64,000 nt of DNA from an uncultured Clostridium sp. (GTDB lineage Bacteria > Bacillota > Clostridia > Lachnospirales > Lachnospiraceae), in assembly GCA_947575275.1 (NCBI GenBank), contig CANPMS010000001.1, positions 124,001-188,000 on the forward strand, written 5' to 3'. The translations under genes and the position numbers were made by a program. Below the pieces are notes generated by a model. It made no database searches. It had not been told where the DNA came from and saw only the letters and a list, made by a program, of their open reading frames with translations. Below, one piece after another: positions 15,552 through 25,211 of this stretch (the stretch's first letter is position 1; every line of letters begins with the position of its first letter).

Positions 15552-17936
15552 ATGGAGCAGGAGTACATTACAGAACATAAAAAACAGATTAAGGTTTCCG
15601 TCCGCAATCTGGTGGAATTCGTTATGAGGAGCGGTGATATAGACAGGCGGCGCAACTCAGGGGCGGAGCGTGATGCTATGCAGGCAGGGAGCCGGATTCA
15701 CAGGAAAATCCAGCGGCGTATGGGAGCAGAGTACCGCGCTGAGGTTTCCATGAAGCACACAGTCGACAGGGAACAATACCAGATTGTGATTGAGGGGCGC
15801 GCTGACGGAGTAATGGAAACTTCGACGGAGGTTGTCATTGACGAAATTAAGGGCGTATATATGGATTTACAGTTTTTGGAAAGGCCGGTTCCGGTTCATC
15901 TGGCACAGGCGCTTTGCTATGGCTATATGTACTGCTGCGAGCATGGTGTGAATTCCATCGGAGTTCAGCTTACTTACTGTAATATCGAGACAGAGGAAAT
16001 CCGGCGGTTTAAGGAGAAGTGGATTAGAGAGAATCTGGAGCAGTGGTTTGAGGGATTGATTCAGGAATATGTGAAATGGGCGGAATATCTTTATCTTCAC
16101 CAATTGGTCAGACAGGAATCGCTGAGAGAACTGGAATTTCCCTATGTGTACCGGACGGGGCAAAAAGAACTTGCCGTTTCTGTTTATCGTGCCGTCACAC
16201 GGGGAAAAAACCTTTTTATCCAGGCCCCCACGGGAATTGGGAAAACGCTGTCTGTTGTGTACCCGTCTCTCAAAGCCATGGGGAAAGGAATGGGTGAGAA
16301 GCTGTTTTACCTGACGGCAAAAACCATCACCAGGAGTGTGGCGCAGGAGTGCTTTGCCCTTTTAAGGGAGAGAGGGCTTTACTTCTCCACTGTTACCATA
16401 ACTGCAAAGGAAAAGCTCTGTCCCATGGAGAAGACGGAGTGCAGCCCGGATACCTGTCCTTACGCGAAGGGACATTATGATCGGGTGAATGATGCAGTGT
16501 TTGATATTATCCATAAGGAGAGGGGCATTGACCGTGAGACGGTGCTTTTGTATGCCGAGCAGTATCGGGTCTGTCCGTTCGAGTTTTGTCTTGACATCAG
16601 CAACTGGGTGGACGGAATTATCTGTGATTATAATTATGTGTTTGACCCTAACGCCAGGTTAAAGCGGTATTTTTCCGAGGGCGTGAGCGGGGACTACCTT
16701 TTTCTTATTGACGAGGCCCATAATCTGGCAGGAAGGGCAAGAGAGATGTTCAGCGCGGTGATTGTGAAGGAGAATGTGCTGGCGGTGAAGCGAATTTTAA
16801 AGGGGCGTGCATCAAAGCTGGAGAGGGCGCTGGAGCGGTGCAATAAGAACCTGCTGGAGTGGAAGCGGAGCTGTGAGACCTATCAGATTCTTGATGATGT
16901 AAACCTGCTGGCTGCCAATCTGATGTCTGTGCTGGGGGAGATGGAGCGCTTTCTGGATGAGGAGAAGGAGTTTGCGGGCAGGGATTTGATATGGGATTTT
17001 TACCTGAATCTTCGTCATTTTCTAAGTATGTATGAGGGATTGGATGATCACTACCGGATTTACTCTGAGCTTAAGCCGGATGGCAGCTTCCAGATTCGGC
17101 TGTTTTGCATCGACCCGTCAGGAAGGCTGGAGGAATGCCTGAAAAAGGGGCGCGGCAGCGTGTTTTTCTCCGCAACGCTTCTTCCAGTTCTCTATTATAA
17201 GCGGCTTTTAAGTGGAAACCCGGATGATTATGCGGTTTACGCCAATTCCCCTTTTCCTGAGGAAAACCGGCTTCTCTTGATTGGTTCTGATGTGAGCAGC
17301 CGATACACCAGGCGAAATAAGGGGGAGTATGCGAAGGTGGCTGCTTATATACGCTCCCTTGCAGGAAGCCATAAGGGAAATTATCTGGTGTTTTTTCCGT
17401 CATACCAGTATATGGAGGCGGTGGAGCGCCAACTGGGGGAGACTTGTGCCGGTGAGTTTGTCTGGCGTATGCAGACGGTCCGCATGACAGAAGCAGAGCG
17501 GGAGGAGTTTCTGTTGAATTTTGATTTGGAGCATGGACAGTCCTTTGTGGGTCTGTCGGTGCTGGGAGGAATCTTCTCTGAGGGGATTGATTTAAAGGCA
17601 GAGCGGCTTGAGGGCGCAATTATTGTGGGAACGGGAATGCCTATGGTCTGCGCGGAGCAGGAGATTTTAAAAAGCTATTTTGATGAGCGTGGAGAGAATG
17701 GTTATGATTATGCTTACCAATACCCAGGCATGAATAAAGTCATGCAGGCGGCGGGGCGTGTAATCCGCACATCAGAGGATAAGGGGGTCATTCTTCTTCT
17801 GGATGATCGTTTTTTGCGAGGTGAGGTGCAGGGAATGTTTCCCCGTGAGTGGTCAAAATATGGAGAGGTAACAAGACATACAGCAGGGAACTGGCTCTCT
17901 ATGTTTTGGGAAGAAGCAGGGAGAGAATGGGAATAG
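15552..17936 (+). CDS. Fused Cas4-like nuclease and DinG/XPD-type DNA helicase
   Basis: The 794-residue protein combines two activities. Residues 1 to about 190 resemble a PD-(D/E)XK nuclease (IEGRADGV, then VVIDEIKG, then a QALCYGYMY region). The rest is a superfamily 2 helicase of the DinG/XPD type, with Walker A APTGIGKT (from residue 225), a Cys group in the place of the iron-sulfur cluster (LCPMEKTEC, DTCPY, RVCPFEFC), DEAH at 387-390, and the C-terminal AAGRVIRTSEDKG motif. I start at 15552 behind AGAAGG; the ATG at 15519 lacks a site. Such proteins probably act in DNA repair. The J-TPR gene follows after 8 bases. Confidence 0.87.
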   Translation: MEQEYITEHKKQIKVSVRNLVEFVMRSGDIDRRRNSGAERDAMQAGSRIHRKIQRRMGAEYRAEVSMKHTVDREQYQIVIEGRADGVMETSTEVVIDEIKGVYMDLQFLERPVPVHLAQALCYGYMYCCEHGVNSIGVQLTYCNIETEEIRRFKEKWIRENLEQWFEGLIQEYVKWAEYLYLHQLVRQESLRELEFPYVYRTGQKELAVSVYRAVTRGKNLFIQAPTGIGKTLSVVYPSLKAMGKGMGEKLFYLTAKTITRSVAQECFALLRERGLYFSTVTITAKEKLCPMEKTECSPDTCPYAKGHYDRVNDAVFDIIHKERGIDRETVLLYAEQYRVCPFEFCLDISNWVDGIICDYNYVFDPNARLKRYFSEGVSGDYLFLIDEAHNLAGRAREMFSAVIVKENVLAVKRILKGRASKLERALERCNKNLLEWKRSCETYQILDDVNLLAANLMSVLGEMERFLDEEKEFAGRDLIWDFYLNLRHFLSMYEGLDDHYRIYSELKPDGSFQIRLFCIDPSGRLEECLKKGRGSVFFSATLLPVLYYKRLLSGNPDDYAVYANSPFPEENRLLLIGSDVSSRYTRRNKGEYAKVAAYIRSLAGSHKGNYLVFFPSYQYMEAVERQLGETCAGEFVWRMQTVRMTEAEREEFLLNFDLEHGQSFVGLSVLGGIFSEGIDLKAERLEGAIIVGTGMPMVCAEQEILKSYFDERGENGYDYAYQYPGMNKVMQAAGRVIRTSEDKGVILLLDDRFLRGEVQGMFPREWSKYGEVTRHTAGNWLSMFWEEAGREWE

Positions 17937-17944
17937 GAGAAAAG

Positions 17945-20900
17945 ATGGAAATCAGAGAAATATTTATGGTTCTTGAAATACCTGAGACAAAGGATGAGGA
18001 GAAAATTAGGGAGGCTTACCGGAGATTGTTGGTGGAAGCGAATCCTGAGGATGAGCCGGAAAAATTTAAACGGCTTCGGATGGCATACGAGGAGGCGCTT
18101 GCTTTCGCCAAAAGAACAGATAAGAGTGGGGGAATACAGACTGCTCAGTGGTTGGAGCACAGTGCTGAGTTCCTTGCATTTTTTCAGAATCTGGAAAAGC
18201 TGTATGAAAGTCTGGAGCGTCGAATCAGCGAGGCAGAATGGATGGAGCTTTTGTCAGATTCTGTGTTGGATTCCCTAGATGAGGGAGAGCAGGCAGAATG
18301 GGGGCTTTTTGCCTGGCTTGCAAACCATTATTGGCTTCCCTGTAAAATCTGGCGTGTGTTGGAGAAACGGTTTTTTATCACTGAGAACCAGGAGGAGTTT
18401 AAGGAGCATCTGCCGGAATATTTTGTATCTTACATACTTAGTAAAATTGGAGAAGAGGCGGAACTTTCAGATTTCCGGTTTGAAAAGCTTAAGGGAGAAC
18501 CGCAGGCGGATTATGATGGTTTTCTCAGACAGTTTTTCAGTTTTTGCAGACAGTTTGCCGGTCATGGGATGGATATGCAATCGGTATCTCAAGAGGAGCT
18601 TATTCATATGAAGCAAGGGCTTGAGAAGCTGGATTCCTTTGGCATCTCACACCCCAGGCTCTCTTTTGAATGGATCAGATGGCATATTTACAGTGGAGAC
18701 AAGGAAGAGTTTCTGCCCAAGCTCCGGGCGCTGATGGCAGAGAATGGTGAGGACGAGGACATTTATCTCAGAGGTGCGTATATTCTTCGCCGGTGCGGTG
18801 AGACAGAGGAGGCGCGCTCCATTTATGAGTTGTATCTTGGGCGGGAGCGGCAGACGATGAGAGGACGCTTTACGTCATTTTACCATCTTGCCCACATAAC
18901 GGTGGAACAAGAAGAGTGGGAACAGGCGAGATTTTTTGCTGTTCATGCGTGGAAAGCCTGCAGCTATAATGATGAATTGTATGAGCTTCTGGGAAAGATC
19001 CGCCTTGCTCTCATAAAGCAGCTTACTTCAGAGGAACGTGTGCTCAGCAGGCGCCAGAGTGAGATTCTGAGAGAGTGCTTTGTATATGAGAACCGCGTTG
19101 AGGAGGGGAAGGCGTTTTTCGATGGGCATCCGGAATATGCAGGGGCGGAATCAGAGGAGGGCAGACAGGCGCTTGCGCTTATGGATTCCATGTGGGCTGT
19201 GCTTCAGCTTCGGGAATCACACAGCTATGAGTCTATGGCAGCAGAGTGTGAGAAGATGCTTGAAATAGATCCGCGCTTTTTCTGGGCTTGCTATTATCTT
19301 CAGAAAGCCTATAAAGGGCTTGGGGAGGCACAGATGGCAGTGGATACCTTCTACCGGGCAAAGGAGATTTATGGGCGGGTTCCTGAAATTTATCTGCTTG
19401 CTTATGAGGTGTTTTACAATTATAATCAGAACAGGGATGCCTACAATATCCTTCAGCAGGCAGAAGAGTGCGGCGCCATGAATCATGTGTTGATGGTGAA
19501 GAAAATTACTGTGCTGAACGAGATGATTGAGGATAAGGAGAGCTGGCAAAGAGCCGATGAGTATGCTGCAGAGGCGATTGCCCGGCTTGAGAGTGAGAAA
19601 GCTGACAGGAGTGTATTGGCAGAGGCATATTTGCAACGGGCATATATCCATGACAGGAGCCGTGATGGTAATAAAGACAGGAAAATACACATGGACAAGG
19701 AGTATGCTGAGCACTCTCTTGGATATTATGATACTTCCAACGCCAGGTTTTTTCTGGGGAGATATTATGAGAGATTTGAGGGGAATTTTGAACTGGCTTA
19801 TCATCACCTGAAAATCTGCCAGGAGCGGGGCGTGGAATTTGACTGGCTTTACTTCTATATTGCCAGATGCCATGAGGGATTTGGGCAGTGGGATCAGGCG
19901 ATTGTGTATTATAAAAAGGCAGTGGAGCAAAATCCCGATAATCCTGAATGCTGTTGGCGCATTGCATGGCTTTACCGGATGAAGTACCGCCGAACGGCAC
20001 AGCCGGAATACGCAAAGGAAGCGTTTGCTTACATAGAGCTTCAGGAACAGCGCTTCGGGAGCACGGCAATGCTCTGGCGTCAGCGGATGGATCTTTATTT
20101 GGTTACCGGAGAATATGAAAACGCGCTGGACGCTGTGGAGCATGCGCTGGAGCTGGATGATGACAGTGGTCTGCGGCTTGCCAGAGGGCGCGCGCTCAAG
20201 GGTTTGGGAAGATATGATGAGGCAGTGAAATCCTTTGAGTTGAGTTTAATATCAGAGGATCGCTATGGTGAAGATAATAGTGATGTATGCGGGCATATTC
20301 TGGAGTGTTTTTTAAAGATGGGAACGGTCAGGGAGGGGATAGAATGGTTTGAAAAAAAGCTGGAAGAAGACCCCCCCAAGGAGCTGCGCAGCTATTGTAT
20401 GGCAAGTTTGCGCTATCTGGAAGCCTCAGACGGGAATTATGACAGGGCAAGCTTCTGGATTGAAAGGCAGTATGGAAGTGCAAAATTGACAAGGCGGCGC
20501 TTTTGTTTAAGGTGGATCGACGAGGCATCACGCTTTTGGGCGATAGTCCAGCTTCATATTCAATTTCAGGATTTTAACAGAAAGGAGGTACTCAAGCTGT
20601 GTAAAAAAGGAGCTGTTCTTGCCAGGAAAGCGTACCACGACAGAGGAAAGCCTGCTGGGGAACGGGCAGAGATGTGCCATAATGCAGGCATGGCTTTCTA
20701 TTATCTGGGGGACTACCGCAGGGCAGCGGCGCTTCTGGAATCAGCACGTATTCTGGCGGAGATGGCAGGGGATTACTCGGATAAAGAGAATCTTCTGAAA
20801 ATTCTGGCGAGAGCTTATTACCGGAACAGTGAGCGGGATCGTGCAAGGAGTACGGCAGAGGCGTTCCTCCAGCATCAGGCAAGGATTTACGAAGAGTGCA

Positions 20901-21214
20901 GTGAGCTTAAGCTCCCCACGGAGGAGCTGATGGTCAGGAGCGACCACGGGGCGAAGCTGGCTTTTTACAATCTGTTCTGGACGTCGTTCTGTTCAGGTAA
21001 ATTCAAGCGGGCGCGCGCTTACGCAGAAGGGATGGAAAAGTTTGATGACTGTACAGAGTATTGGGAGGTAGTGGGGATGCTGGCATGGCTTGATGAAAAG
21101 TGGGAGGAAGCGAGAGGCGCATTTGAAAATGCAAACCGGTTTTGTGGGATTGGCAATAACCTGGAGGCAGTGATGATGCTGAGACAAATGGAAAAGAGGG
21201 AAAAGTTGATATGA
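17945..21214 (+). CDS. Large J-domain-like and TPR repeat protein
   Basis: The 1089-residue cytoplasmic protein starts with a J-domain-like region (residues 1-55: [32 protein letters not shown]). The HPD tripeptide that stimulates Hsp70 is replaced by N-P-E (33-35). The rest is made of helical repeats, many of TPR type (for example [20 protein letters not shown] and [16 protein letters not shown]). No signal peptide or membrane segment is seen. The start at 17945 has AGGAGA 4 bases upstream. Its stop overlaps the start of the Hsp70 gene, so the two are probably translated together and work as a chaperone pair. The client is unknown. Confidence 0.8.
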   Translation: MEIREIFMVLEIPETKDEEKIREAYRRLLVEANPEDEPEKFKRLRMAYEEALAFAKRTDKSGGIQTAQWLEHSAEFLAFFQNLEKLYESLERRISEAEWMELLSDSVLDSLDEGEQAEWGLFAWLANHYWLPCKIWRVLEKRFFITENQEEFKEHLPEYFVSYILSKIGEEAELSDFRFEKLKGEPQADYDGFLRQFFSFCRQFAGHGMDMQSVSQEELIHMKQGLEKLDSFGISHPRLSFEWIRWHIYSGDKEEFLPKLRALMAENGEDEDIYLRGAYILRRCGETEEARSIYELYLGRERQTMRGRFTSFYHLAHITVEQEEWEQARFFAVHAWKACSYNDELYELLGKIRLALIKQLTSEERVLSRRQSEILRECFVYENRVEEGKAFFDGHPEYAGAESEEGRQALALMDSMWAVLQLRESHSYESMAAECEKMLEIDPRFFWACYYLQKAYKGLGEAQMAVDTFYRAKEIYGRVPEIYLLAYEVFYNYNQNRDAYNILQQAEECGAMNHVLMVKKITVLNEMIEDKESWQRADEYAAEAIARLESEKADRSVLAEAYLQRAYIHDRSRDGNKDRKIHMDKEYAEHSLGYYDTSNARFFLGRYYERFEGNFELAYHHLKICQERGVEFDWLYFYIARCHEGFGQWDQAIVYYKKAVEQNPDNPECCWRIAWLYRMKYRRTAQPEYAKEAFAYIELQEQRFGSTAMLWRQRMDLYLVTGEYENALDAVEHALELDDDSGLRLARGRALKGLGRYDEAVKSFELSLISEDRYGEDNSDVCGHILECFLKMGTVREGIEWFEKKLEEDPPKELRSYCMASLRYLEASDGNYDRASFWIERQYGSAKLTRRRFCLRWIDEASRFWAIVQLHIQFQDFNRKEVLKLCKKGAVLARKAYHDRGKPAGERAEMCHNAGMAFYYLGDYRRAAALLESARILAEMAGDYSDKENLLKILARAYYRNSERDRARSTAEAFLQHQARIYEECSELKLPTEELMVRSDHGAKLAFYNLFWTSFCSGKFKRARAYAEGMEKFDDCTEYWEVVGMLAWLDEKWEEARGAFENANRFCGIGNNLEAVMMLRQMEKREKLI

Positions 21215-22899
21215 TAATCGGAATTGATTTGGGAACAACAAACAGCCTGGCGGCATACTGCAGGGATGGGAAGGCATATATGATACCCAACCGCTTAAAC
21301 AAAAACTACACTCCGTCGGTGGTGGCAGTGGATGAAAATGACCAGATTCTGGTGGGTGAGACGGCACAGGAGTACGGAATTTTACATCCAGAGCGCAAGG
21401 CTGATGTGTTTAAGCGGTTTATGGGCAGTGAGCGCCAGTATCAGCTTGGAAACCATACCTTCCGCCCGGAGGAGCTGTCTGCGCTTGTGCTGAAAACCAT
21501 CAAGGAGGATGCGGAGTGTTTTCTTGGTGAGCCGGTAACAGAAGCAATTATCAGCGTTCCTGCGTATTTTGATGATAAACGCAGAAAGGCCACAAAGTTG
21601 GCAGGAGAGCTGGCGGGACTAAAGGTAGAGCGGATTATCAGCGAGCCGACGGCAGCTGCCATTACTTATGGGTTGTATGAGAAGACTGAGAATACCAGAT
21701 TCCTTGTGTTTGATTTGGGCGGAGGAACCTTCGATGTGTCAATCCTGGAGCTTTACGGGACGATTCTTGAAGTGCGCGCCGTGGCAGGCGACAACTATCT
21801 GGGCGGGGAGAATTTTACGGGGGTTCTTGAGGATGCGTTTTTTGCCCAGATGGGGATTGAGCGGGAAAAGCTGGATTGGAAAACACGCTCTGCTGTTTAT
21901 CAGGCGGCAGAGGAGTGCAAAAGGAAGCTGGGTGAGGTGAGCGCCGCTGTGATGCACTGCCGGATTAATGGGCAGGAGCTGGAGTATACCTTTCAGCAAA
22001 AGGAGTATGAGGAATTGTGCGCGCCCCTTTTTGAGCAGATTCGCAAGCCCTTGCAGCGCAGTATAACGGATGCCCATGTTCGTTTATCTGATATTGACCA
22101 GGTGGTGCTGGTAGGAGGCGCCACCCGCATGCCTATGATTCGGGAATTTATCGTAAGGCTGTTTAAGCGGTTCCCGGACACCTCGGTGCACCCGGAAGAG
22201 GCAGTTGCCATGGGCGCTGCAATTCAGGGAGCCATGAAGGAAAGGGACAAGGGGGTAAAGGAGATCATTTTAACGGATGTCTGCGCTTTCACCCTGGGAA
22301 CAGAAATCGCCATAACGCGGCGGGAAGGTGTTTATGAGCCGGGGCATTTCTGCCCGATTATTGACAGAAATACGGTGATTCCCGCCAGCAGGACGGAACG
22401 CTTCTATACCATCCGTGACAATCAGGATATGCTGCGGATTAACATTTATCAGGGTGAGAGCCGGCTGACTGCGAATAATCTGCTCTTGGGGTATCTGGAG
22501 GTTCCGGTGCCAAAAAACCGCGCCGGTGACGAGGCTGTGGATGTGACCTACACTTACGACATTAACTCGATTCTCGAGGTGGAGGTGAAGGTGGTATCCA
22601 CGGGAAAGGTGAAGAAGCAGGTAATTAAGGGAAAATACAATACAATGACAGATGAAGAAATCCGTGCAAGAATGGAAGAACTTTCGTATCTGAAAATTTC
22701 ACCTAGGAATCAGGAGGAGAACCGGCTGCTCCTTTTAAGGGGTGAGACGTGCTACGAGGAGAGCGTGGGAGACAGACGGATTGATATTGAGCATTGCATG
22801 CAGGAGTTTGAGCAGGCGCTGGACAGCCGTGACCGGGAGCGAATCCAGGACACAAGGCGGAAACTGCAGAAGTGTCTGGATTCAGGACGGGATATTTGA
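21211..22899 (+). CDS. Hsp70 family chaperone (HscC-like)
   Basis: The 562-residue protein has the Hsp70 ATPase signatures [10 protein letters not shown] (residues 3-12), [12 protein letters not shown] and [11 protein letters not shown], then a substrate-binding beta domain (FTLGTEIAI ... [17 protein letters not shown]). The C-terminal helical lid is short compared with DnaK and there is no EEVD-like or low-complexity tail. Its length and pairing with a non-canonical J protein fit the HscC subgroup rather than the housekeeping DnaK. ATG overlaps the stop of the J-TPR gene (ATGA). The last 18 bases overlap the convergent LysR gene. Confidence 0.88.
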   Translation: MIIGIDLGTTNSLAAYCRDGKAYMIPNRLNKNYTPSVVAVDENDQILVGETAQEYGILHPERKADVFKRFMGSERQYQLGNHTFRPEELSALVLKTIKEDAECFLGEPVTEAIISVPAYFDDKRRKATKLAGELAGLKVERIISEPTAAAITYGLYEKTENTRFLVFDLGGGTFDVSILELYGTILEVRAVAGDNYLGGENFTGVLEDAFFAQMGIEREKLDWKTRSAVYQAAEECKRKLGEVSAAVMHCRINGQELEYTFQQKEYEELCAPLFEQIRKPLQRSITDAHVRLSDIDQVVLVGGATRMPMIREFIVRLFKRFPDTSVHPEEAVAMGAAIQGAMKERDKGVKEIILTDVCAFTLGTEIAITRREGVYEPGHFCPIIDRNTVIPASRTERFYTIRDNQDMLRINIYQGESRLTANNLLLGYLEVPVPKNRAGDEAVDVTYTYDINSILEVEVKVVSTGKVKKQVIKGKYNTMTDEEIRARMEELSYLKISPRNQEENRLLLLRGETCYEESVGDRRIDIEHCMQEFEQALDSRDRERIQDTRRKLQKCLDSGRDI

Positions 22900-23778
22900 A
22901 GCGCATAACATTTCCATAAATTGCTTTGCCGCCTGGGAGAGGGGGACATTTTCATTGTAAGCAATCACGATCTGACGTGCGGGAAGCTGCTCCTTTAAAG
23001 TAACGGTGAACAGCTCTTTCCCGTATTTGGGCATATAATAATGGGGAACAAAGGCAATGCCCAGACCAATGCGCGCCAGGTCAATCAGCAGGTCGTTGCT
23101 GGAAAGCTCTATTTCCGGCACCAAATCCAGTTGACAGCGTCGGAAGATACTGTGCAGAAATTCACTGGTAGTACTTTTTCTGTCCAGCATAAGAATCGGA
23201 TATTCCTTCAGCTGCTGCAGGGTGACAGGTTTGTCCTTAAGCTCTGCAAAGTCTTCATTTGCCACAAAAACATCATTGAATTCATGAATAATCCGAACAC
23301 TCTGGGTATTGGAGAGACCGGAGTTTGGGTAGTTGGTAATGGAAAAATCCACCTGCCCGGAGTCTATAAGCCCGGCGCAGGCAATAGAAGTCCGGTTTGT
23401 CACTTTGATATGGACGTTTGGGTATTTCCTGTGAAATTCCTCCAGGTAGGGGATAAGATAGTAGCGGCAGATGGTATCACTTGCCCCGATGCGCAGCTGA
23501 CCTCCATTTAAGGAGTTTGCTTCTAAAAGCCGGGTTTCTCCCTGTTTAATCAGGTTCATGGCCGGTTCAATATGCTTTAAAAGAATTTCTCCTTCGGGGG
23601 TGAGCTGTACCCGTTTGGTGCTGCGGATAAACAGCTGCTGATTCAGCTTTTTTTCCAACACCTTGATGGACTGGCTGACTGCTGATTGAGAAATGAAAAG
23701 CTGCTTGGATGCCTCGGAGAAGCTCAGGGTGTTTGCCACATGGTAAAAAACTTTATATAATTCATAGTTAATATCCAT
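22882..23778 (-). CDS. LysR family transcriptional regulator
   Basis: The 298-residue protein has an N-terminal winged helix-turn-helix ([26 protein letters not shown]) and a C-terminal LysR substrate domain ([21 protein letters not shown]). AGGAGG lies upstream of the start codon on the minus strand. Its effector and targets cannot be told from the window. It points away from tRNA-Ala, and its 3' end overlaps the Hsp70 gene by 18 bases. Confidence 0.93.
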   Translation of the reverse strand: MDINYELYKVFYHVANTLSFSEASKQLFISQSAVSQSIKVLEKKLNQQLFIRSTKRVQLTPEGEILLKHIEPAMNLIKQGETRLLEANSLNGGQLRIGASDTICRYYLIPYLEEFHRKYPNVHIKVTNRTSIACAGLIDSGQVDFSITNYPNSGLSNTQSVRIIHEFNDVFVANEDFAELKDKPVTLQQLKEYPILMLDRKSTTSEFLHSIFRRCQLDLVPEIELSSNDLLIDLARIGLGIAFVPHYYMPKYGKELFTVTLKEQLPARQIVIAYNENVPLSQAAKQFMEMLCASNIPS

Positions 23779-23806
23779 TATTAGTCCTCCTAATAAGTAT
23801 AGTTTG

Positions 23807-23836
23807 ATTTTAGCATAGCACCCGCATGTATGTAAA
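23807..23836 (-). promoter_or_regulatory. Possible promoter of the lysR gene
   Basis: On the minus strand TTTACA (23831-23836) and TAAAAT (23807-23812) are 18 bases apart, about 30 bases before the start codon. Confidence 0.45.
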
Positions 23837-23883
23837 GAGAAATCTTTTCATCATTTTGATTCCTAGAAAAATAAAATTAGTGG

Positions 23884-23912
23884 TTCACAGAAGAAAAATT
23901 TTGTGGTATAAT
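23884..23912 (+). promoter_or_regulatory. Promoter of tRNA-Ala
   Basis: TTCACA (23884-23889) and TATAAT (23907-23912) are 17 bases apart and 31 bases before the tRNA. Confidence 0.7.
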
Positions 23913-23943
23913 CAGTAAATGTACTAAGGTGCGTATATGATGT

Positions 23944-24016
<73 letters not shown>

Positions 24017-24024
24017 CTATATCT

Positions 24025-24060
24025 GCATGAAAAGCCCGGCATTTGCCGGGCTTTTCATGC
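24025..24060. terminator. Long perfect terminator hairpin after tRNA-Ala
   Basis: A 16-bp perfect stem (24025-24040 with 24045-24060) has an ATTT loop. The A and T runs inside the stem make it a terminator form on both strands. It separates the tRNA from luxS. Confidence 0.88.
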
Positions 24061-24096
24061 CTGTTTTATCAGATTTCTCATAACACGGAGGTTTCT

Positions 24097-24579
24097 ATGG
24101 AGAAGATTACCAGCTTCACGATTAATCATTTAAAGCTTCTGCCGGGTGTCTACGTTTCCAGAAAGGATCAGGCAGGTGATGCTGCAATAACTACCTTTGA
24201 TATACGTATGACCCGGCCAAACTTTGAGCCGGTGATGAATACGGCGGAGATTCATACGATTGAGCATTTGGGCGCCACCTTTCTGCGCAGCCATAAAGAG
24301 TATAAAAACCAGGTGCTGTATTTCGGCCCTATGGGATGCCGGACAGGCTTTTATCTTTTGATGACGGGGGATTATAAGTCTCGGGACATTGTGCCGTTAA
24401 TGCAGGAGATGTTTACTTTTATCCGCGATTTTGAGGGTGAGGTGCCGGGAGCTGCCCCAAGGGATTGTGGAAATTATATGGATATGAATCTTCCTATGGC
24501 GAAATGGCTGGCAGACCGGTTTCTGAGAGAAACCCTTGAGAATGTGGATGACACCAAACTGATTTATCCGGAGGACTGA
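24097..24579 (+). CDS. luxS: S-ribosylhomocysteine lyase LuxS
   Basis: The 160-residue enzyme splits S-ribosylhomocysteine into homocysteine and DPD, the precursor of autoinducer-2. The metal-binding HTIEH motif (H53, H57), the GCRTGFYL motif with the active-site Cys81, and the third metal ligand C124 (RDCGNY) are all present. GGAGG precedes the start at 24097. The gene following after 2 bases is a sigma-like protein, so they are probably co-transcribed. Confidence 0.97.
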   Translation: MEKITSFTINHLKLLPGVYVSRKDQAGDAAITTFDIRMTRPNFEPVMNTAEIHTIEHLGATFLRSHKEYKNQVLYFGPMGCRTGFYLLMTGDYKSRDIVPLMQEMFTFIRDFEGEVPGAAPRDCGNYMDMNLPMAKWLADRFLRETLENVDDTKLIYPED

Positions 24580-24581
24580 TT

Positions 24582-25115
24582 ATGTACAACGATGTGTATC
24601 AGATGTATCTTGAGGAGCTGGAGTCTGTCACAGCTTGTACGCCTCAGGAGGAAGCGCAGCTTCTTTTAAAGGTCAGAATGGGTGACCCGGCGGCGAAAAA
24701 GCGGCTTTTGGAGGGAACCCTCAGTTATACTACAGATTTGGCAAAAAACTATGCAGACAGAGGGCTTCCTTTGGGAGATTTGGTGCAGGAGGCAAATCTG
24801 GCGCTTCTGACAGCGGTGGATCTTGTGGCAGAAGGCAGGGATCAGGGGGATTTTCGTGCCCTGGTGAAATCACAGGTGGAGGTATCGATTGAGGCGGCGC
24901 TGGAGGAACAAAACCAGGCAAATCAGGCTGAAGAGGAGCTTCTGGCCCGGGTCAATGTGCTTCAGGAGGTTTCCAGAAGGATGGCAGAGGAGCTGGGCAG
25001 AGAAGCAAATCTGGCGGAATTGGCAGGGAAGATGAAAATGACGGAGGCTGAAATTCGGGATATTATGAAGCTGACGTTGGACGCCATCAGCGTGAGCCCG
25101 GACTTGGAAGAATAA
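24582..25115 (+). CDS. Truncated sigma-70-like protein without region 4
   Basis: The 177-residue protein starts like a sigma-70 factor: YLEELESVTACTPQEEAQLL resembles region 1.2, and RGLPLGDLVQEANLALLTAV resembles regions 2.1-2.2. The following part lacks the usual YAxWWIRQAI recognition helix of regions 2.3-2.4 and reads FRALVKSQVEVSIEAALEEQ instead. A region-3-like helix pair follows (EVSRRMAEELGREANLAEL). Region 4, which contacts the -35 box, is missing. It may bind core polymerase but is unlikely to recognise promoters alone. GGAGGA at the end of luxS serves as its ribosome-binding site. Confidence 0.75.
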   Translation: MYNDVYQMYLEELESVTACTPQEEAQLLLKVRMGDPAAKKRLLEGTLSYTTDLAKNYADRGLPLGDLVQEANLALLTAVDLVAEGRDQGDFRALVKSQVEVSIEAALEEQNQANQAEEELLARVNVLQEVSRRMAEELGREANLAELAGKMKMTEAEIRDIMKLTLDAISVSPDLEE

Positions 25116-25135
25116 ATTAGTGATAGTAATAAGTG

Positions 25136-25188
25136 CCATAAGATATATTAATTTTATTTATAATATATCTTATGGTATTATTTTTTTA
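25136..25188 (+). terminator. Terminator of the luxS operon
   Basis: A perfect 15-bp stem (25136-25150 with 25161-25175) has a 10-base loop and is followed by TATTATTTTTTT. It could also act in the leader of purL, which starts 24 bases later. Confidence 0.85.
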
Positions 25189-25211
25189 GAAAAATATATA
25201 GGAGGGACAAC

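Noticed and set aside
19217-20143. Long open frame (308 codons) on the minus strand in the TPR gene
   Set aside because: It is antisense to the repeat region and shows no domain or ribosome-binding site.
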